Source of the DNA: Chitinivibrionales bacterium
Lineage (GTDB): Bacteria; Fibrobacterota; Chitinivibrionia; Chitinivibrionales; JANQEN01
Length of the DNA: 8,596 bases
NCBI GenBank assembly: GCA_030593665.1
Contig: JAUVGS010000058.1
Location: 1-8,596, forward strand
Reading direction: 5' to 3'
Shown here: piece by piece, positions 6,536 to 8,596 of the stretch
How the letters are laid out: each line of letters opens with the position of its first letter
How positions within the stretch are numbered: position 1 is the stretch's first letter
Made by a program: the position numbers and the translations under genes
Notes under the pieces: generated by a model
What the model was told of the DNA's origin: nothing
What the model saw: the letters and a program-made list of their open reading frames with translations, nothing else
The model's database searches: none

Positions 6536-6700
6536 TATTGTTAACCATGTTTATTTACATTATAAACAATATAACACATATTTATTCTAAAATCAAGTTT
6601 AATTTTTTATAACACTTATAACAATTTTGTAACTTTATGATTTTAATACAATTACAATTTCATCATTTCCTACGATTATGTTTACTCCTATTGTTAACAA
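6536..6700 (+). promoter_or_regulatory. AT-rich upstream region with operator-like dyad
   Basis: This very AT-rich stretch precedes the ThiI-like/mnmA pair and should hold their promoter. TGTTTAT (6548-6554), a 7-nt spacer and ATAAACA (6562-6568) form a perfect 7-7-7 dyad typical in size of a dimeric regulator's site. TATTGTTAAC occurs twice in direct orientation (6536-6545 and 6689-6698), the second just before the ribosome binding site. No consensus -35/-10 pair is clear enough to call. Confidence 0.35.
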
Positions 6701-6704
6701 GGTG
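6699..6704 (+). promoter_or_regulatory. Ribosome binding site that selects the ATG at 6713
   Basis: AAGGTG ends 8 nt before the ATG at 6713. The upstream in-frame GTG at 6704 overlaps this site and could not use it. The start at 6713 also gives the protein the usual short lead (MKIKAVGLL) into the PP-loop. Confidence 0.7.
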
Positions 6705-6712
6705 TGGTTATT

Positions 6713-7684
6713 ATGAAAATTAAAGCGGTTGGCCTTCTTTCCGGCGGACTTGATAGTACATTAGCAGCCAAATTAATGATTGAACAAGGCATTGAAGTAT
6801 ATGCTATTAACTTTACATCACATTTCCATACTTCTTCTTTAAAAAATTCAGAACCTGACAGTCTTCATTCAGCAGTTAAGCAACTCGGTAATATCCCTTT
6901 GAAGTGTGTACTACTCGGGGATAAATTTCTTTCGATTATTAAGCGACCTGAACATGGCCATGGGAAAGGTATGAATCCCTGTATAGACTGTAGAATCCTT
7001 ACAATAAAAAATGCATTAACATACATGGAAGAAATTCAAGGTTCATTTATATTCACTGGAGAGGTGCTTGGTCAGCGCCCCATGTCACAGCATCGAAGAG
7101 CTATGGATATTATTAATAATGAAACAGGCGCAAAAGAACTTATCCTGCGCCCCTTGTCTGCGGGTTTGCTGGAACCAACGCTTCCTGAACAGAAAGGCTG
7201 GGTTGACCGTGAGAAGCTGCTTGCTATCAAAGGCCGCTCCAGAAAAGAGCAGATTTCCCTTGCAAAAGCACAAGGTATTCATGACTATCCCAATCCTGCC
7301 GGTGGGTGCCTGCTTACCGACACACATTTCGCAGAACGTCTTCGGGACTACTTCGCCCATACCGAAACACCGGACATTAAAGATATCAACCTGCTTAAGG
7401 TTGGCAGGCACTTCAGGCTGGAAAACGGTGAAAAAGTTATTGTCGCACGGAATGAGACTGAATGTAATTCGCTCGAAAGGCTATGCAATGAAAAGGAATA
7501 TCTTATTATCCCTGAAAATTTTTCAGGGCCGACAATAGTCTTGCAGGGAGAGGATATCTCAGCAGCTATAACCAGGTTACTGGAATATACGCATGCAACG
7601 ATTCCGGAGGATGCAACAATCCGTTGCGTGAAATATGGGAAAAGTGTAAATATATCGCGGGATGAATGGAATAAAATAGTATGA
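6713..7684 (+). CDS. ThiI-like PP-loop tRNA sulfurtransferase with CxxC + Cys
   Basis: This 323-aa protein starts at ATG 6713. Numbered from the GTG at 6704, the PP-loop ATPase motif SGGLDST is at 13-19. The family-typical blocks HGHGKGMNPCIDC (84-96), TGEVLGQRPMSQ (118-129), LRPLSAGLLEPT (148-159), GWVDREKLLAIKGRSRKEQ and YPNPAGGCLLTD (195-206) follow. Residues from about 226 resemble a small NFACT-R-like C-terminal domain (LLKVGRHFRL). The family is often labelled ThiI or tRNA methyltransferase in error; it lacks the THUMP and rhodanese parts of classical ThiI. Cys93, Cys96 and Cys202 form a CxxC plus distant Cys set like the [4Fe-4S] ligands of TtuA and cluster-dependent U8 sulfurases. A role in making 4-thiouridine or another tRNA thiolation is inferred. 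Its stop overlaps the mnmA start (ATGA), so the two are translationally coupled. Confidence 0.8.
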   Translation: MKIKAVGLLSGGLDSTLAAKLMIEQGIEVYAINFTSHFHTSSLKNSEPDSLHSAVKQLGNIPLKCVLLGDKFLSIIKRPEHGHGKGMNPCIDCRILTIKNALTYMEEIQGSFIFTGEVLGQRPMSQHRRAMDIINNETGAKELILRPLSAGLLEPTLPEQKGWVDREKLLAIKGRSRKEQISLAKAQGIHDYPNPAGGCLLTDTHFAERLRDYFAHTETPDIKDINLLKVGRHFRLENGEKVIVARNETECNSLERLCNEKEYLIIPENFSGPTIVLQGEDISAAITRLLEYTHATIPEDATIRCVKYGKSVNISRDEWNKIV

Positions 7685-8596
7685 AAATAGCAGTGGGCCT
7701 CAGTGGCGGAGTGGATTCTTCAGTTGCAGCGTACCTTCTGAAAGAGGCCGGGCATGAAGTTATCGGCACTATCATGAAAATATGGGACAACGGGTGTACC
7801 TCCATCGAATCAAAGGGCAATGCCTGCTACGGCCCCGGTGAAGAGGAAGATATTGCAGACGCTCAAAAGGTATGCACATTTCTTGGTATACCACTCCATG
7901 TTATAGACTGTGCAGAGCAGTATAAACGTATCGTTCTAAACAATTTCAAATCTGAATACCAGATGGGCAGGACGCCAAATCCATGTGTATTATGTAACCA
8001 GAACATCAAATTCGGGGTACTCCCCTCTCTTCTCGCTGGTTCCGGTATAGCATTCGACCGATTCGCGACCGGTCACTATGCACAGGTAACTTTTGATGAT
8101 GGCTTAAACAGATATCTTCTCAAAAAGTCAATTGACACAAAAAAAGACCAGACATACTTTCTCTACCGCCTCACTCAGGAACAACTGGCAAAAACACTCT
8201 TTCCTCTCGGTGAATATAAAAAATCAGAGGTGAGAAAAATCGCTGAAGAAGCCGGTTTGCCGGTCCATAACAAAGGTGAAAGCCAGGATTTTTACAGCGG
8301 TGACTACACAGAACTACTAAATGTGAAAAAAACTGAAGGAAATATAATCAACACGGAAGGTACTATTCTCGGCAGCCACACCGGAATCTGGAACTATACC
8401 ATCGGCCAGAGAAAGGGACTTGGCATCTCACACTCCGAGCCGCTCTATGTGATAGAAATTAACGCAGAACGAAATGAAATAGTTGTCGGTGAAAAGGAGT
8501 TTTGCTTTTCAAAAGGACTGAAAGCAGGCAATTTAAATATTATTGTAAAAAAATTACCTTCACACGGCACCGCCAAAATACGTTCCAACTCAAAAG
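7681..8596 (+). CDS. mnmA: tRNA-specific 2-thiouridylase MnmA, cluster-type variant (3' end missing)
   Basis: MnmA adenylates U34 of Lys, Glu and Gln tRNAs and inserts sulfur to make 2-thiouridine. The first 305 codons are visible and the frame is open to the right edge; the complete protein should be about 340-370 aa. The PP-loop SGGVDSS is at residues 8-14. GRTPNPCVLCN (97-107) holds Cys102 and Cys105, where many bacterial enzymes have DxxC. ATGHYA (129-134), KKDQTYFLYRL (154-164), FPLGEYKKSEVRKIA (174-188) and YTIGQRKGLGI (239-249) are typical. The second catalytic Cys normally found after SQD is absent: the segment reads ESQDFYSGDY (200-209). With CYGPGEEEDI (49-58), this matches the MnmA subgroup that lacks the persulfide/disulfide Cys and may use a [4Fe-4S] cluster. 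The ATG overlaps the preceding stop by 4 nt. Confidence 0.93.
   Translation, partial: MKIAVGLSGGVDSSVAAYLLKEAGHEVIGTIMKIWDNGCTSIESKGNACYGPGEEEDIADAQKVCTFLGIPLHVIDCAEQYKRIVLNNFKSEYQMGRTPNPCVLCNQNIKFGVLPSLLAGSGIAFDRFATGHYAQVTFDDGLNRYLLKKSIDTKKDQTYFLYRLTQEQLAKTLFPLGEYKKSEVRKIAEEAGLPVHNKGESQDFYSGDYTELLNVKKTEGNIINTEGTILGSHTGIWNYTIGQRKGLGISHSEPLYVIEINAERNEIVVGEKEFCFSKGLKAGNLNIIVKKLPSHGTAKIRSNSK

Noticed and set aside
6704..6712. GTG at 6704 as start of the ThiI-like gene.
   Set aside because: It overlaps the AAGGTG ribosome binding site, which is correctly spaced for the ATG at 6713.

Overview
The window is moderately AT-rich bacterial chromosome with mostly well-formed Shine-Dalgarno sites. Its main theme is sulfur handling. 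Nothing in it fixes the taxon. The [4Fe-4S]-type cysteine patterns in two tRNA-thiolation enzymes, the LarE protein and the ThiS/MetY/Rrf2 operon would fit an anaerobic or sulfide-exposed bacterium. A Brocadiales-like planctomycete or a deltaproteobacterium-type organism is possible, but that is only a guess.

Layout. At 1-162 (minus) is the 5' end of an exported thioredoxin-fold (redoxin) protein that runs off the left edge. Positions 163-700 hold only two weak, unrecognised small ORFs. At 701-2092 (plus) is a complete dihydrolipoamide dehydrogenase. It converges on a complete larE-type sulfur transferase at 2150-2944 (minus). A 315-nt AT-rich gap leads to an ankyrin-repeat plus TPR-like protein at 3266-4000 (plus). 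Next comes a minus-strand operon, read right to left: a C-terminal remnant of cysteine synthase (6197-6304), O-acetylhomoserine sulfhydrylase metY (4834-6129), an Rrf2-family regulator with four clustered cysteines (4370-4807), and a ThiS-like sulfur carrier ending in GGG (4152-4352). The cysteine synthase gene stops abruptly about 10 nt from a 173-nt nested palindrome (6318-6490) that looks like a small non-autonomous mobile element. After an AT-rich promoter-like region, a plus-strand pair begins: a ThiI-like PP-loop tRNA sulfurtransferase (6713-7684), overlapping by ATGA with mnmA (7681 to the window end, partial).

How the genes may work together. Three different PP-loop ATPases of sulfur transfer (LarE, ThiI-like, MnmA) lie within 6 kb, next to an assimilation operon that would make homocysteine from O-acetylhomoserine and either sulfide or a ThiS-type thiocarboxylate. 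The ThiI-like protein carries CxxC plus a distant Cys. MnmA carries CxxC but lacks the second catalytic Cys of the classical enzyme. Both patterns point to Fe-S-cluster-dependent thiolation rather than persulfide chemistry; this is inference from residues.
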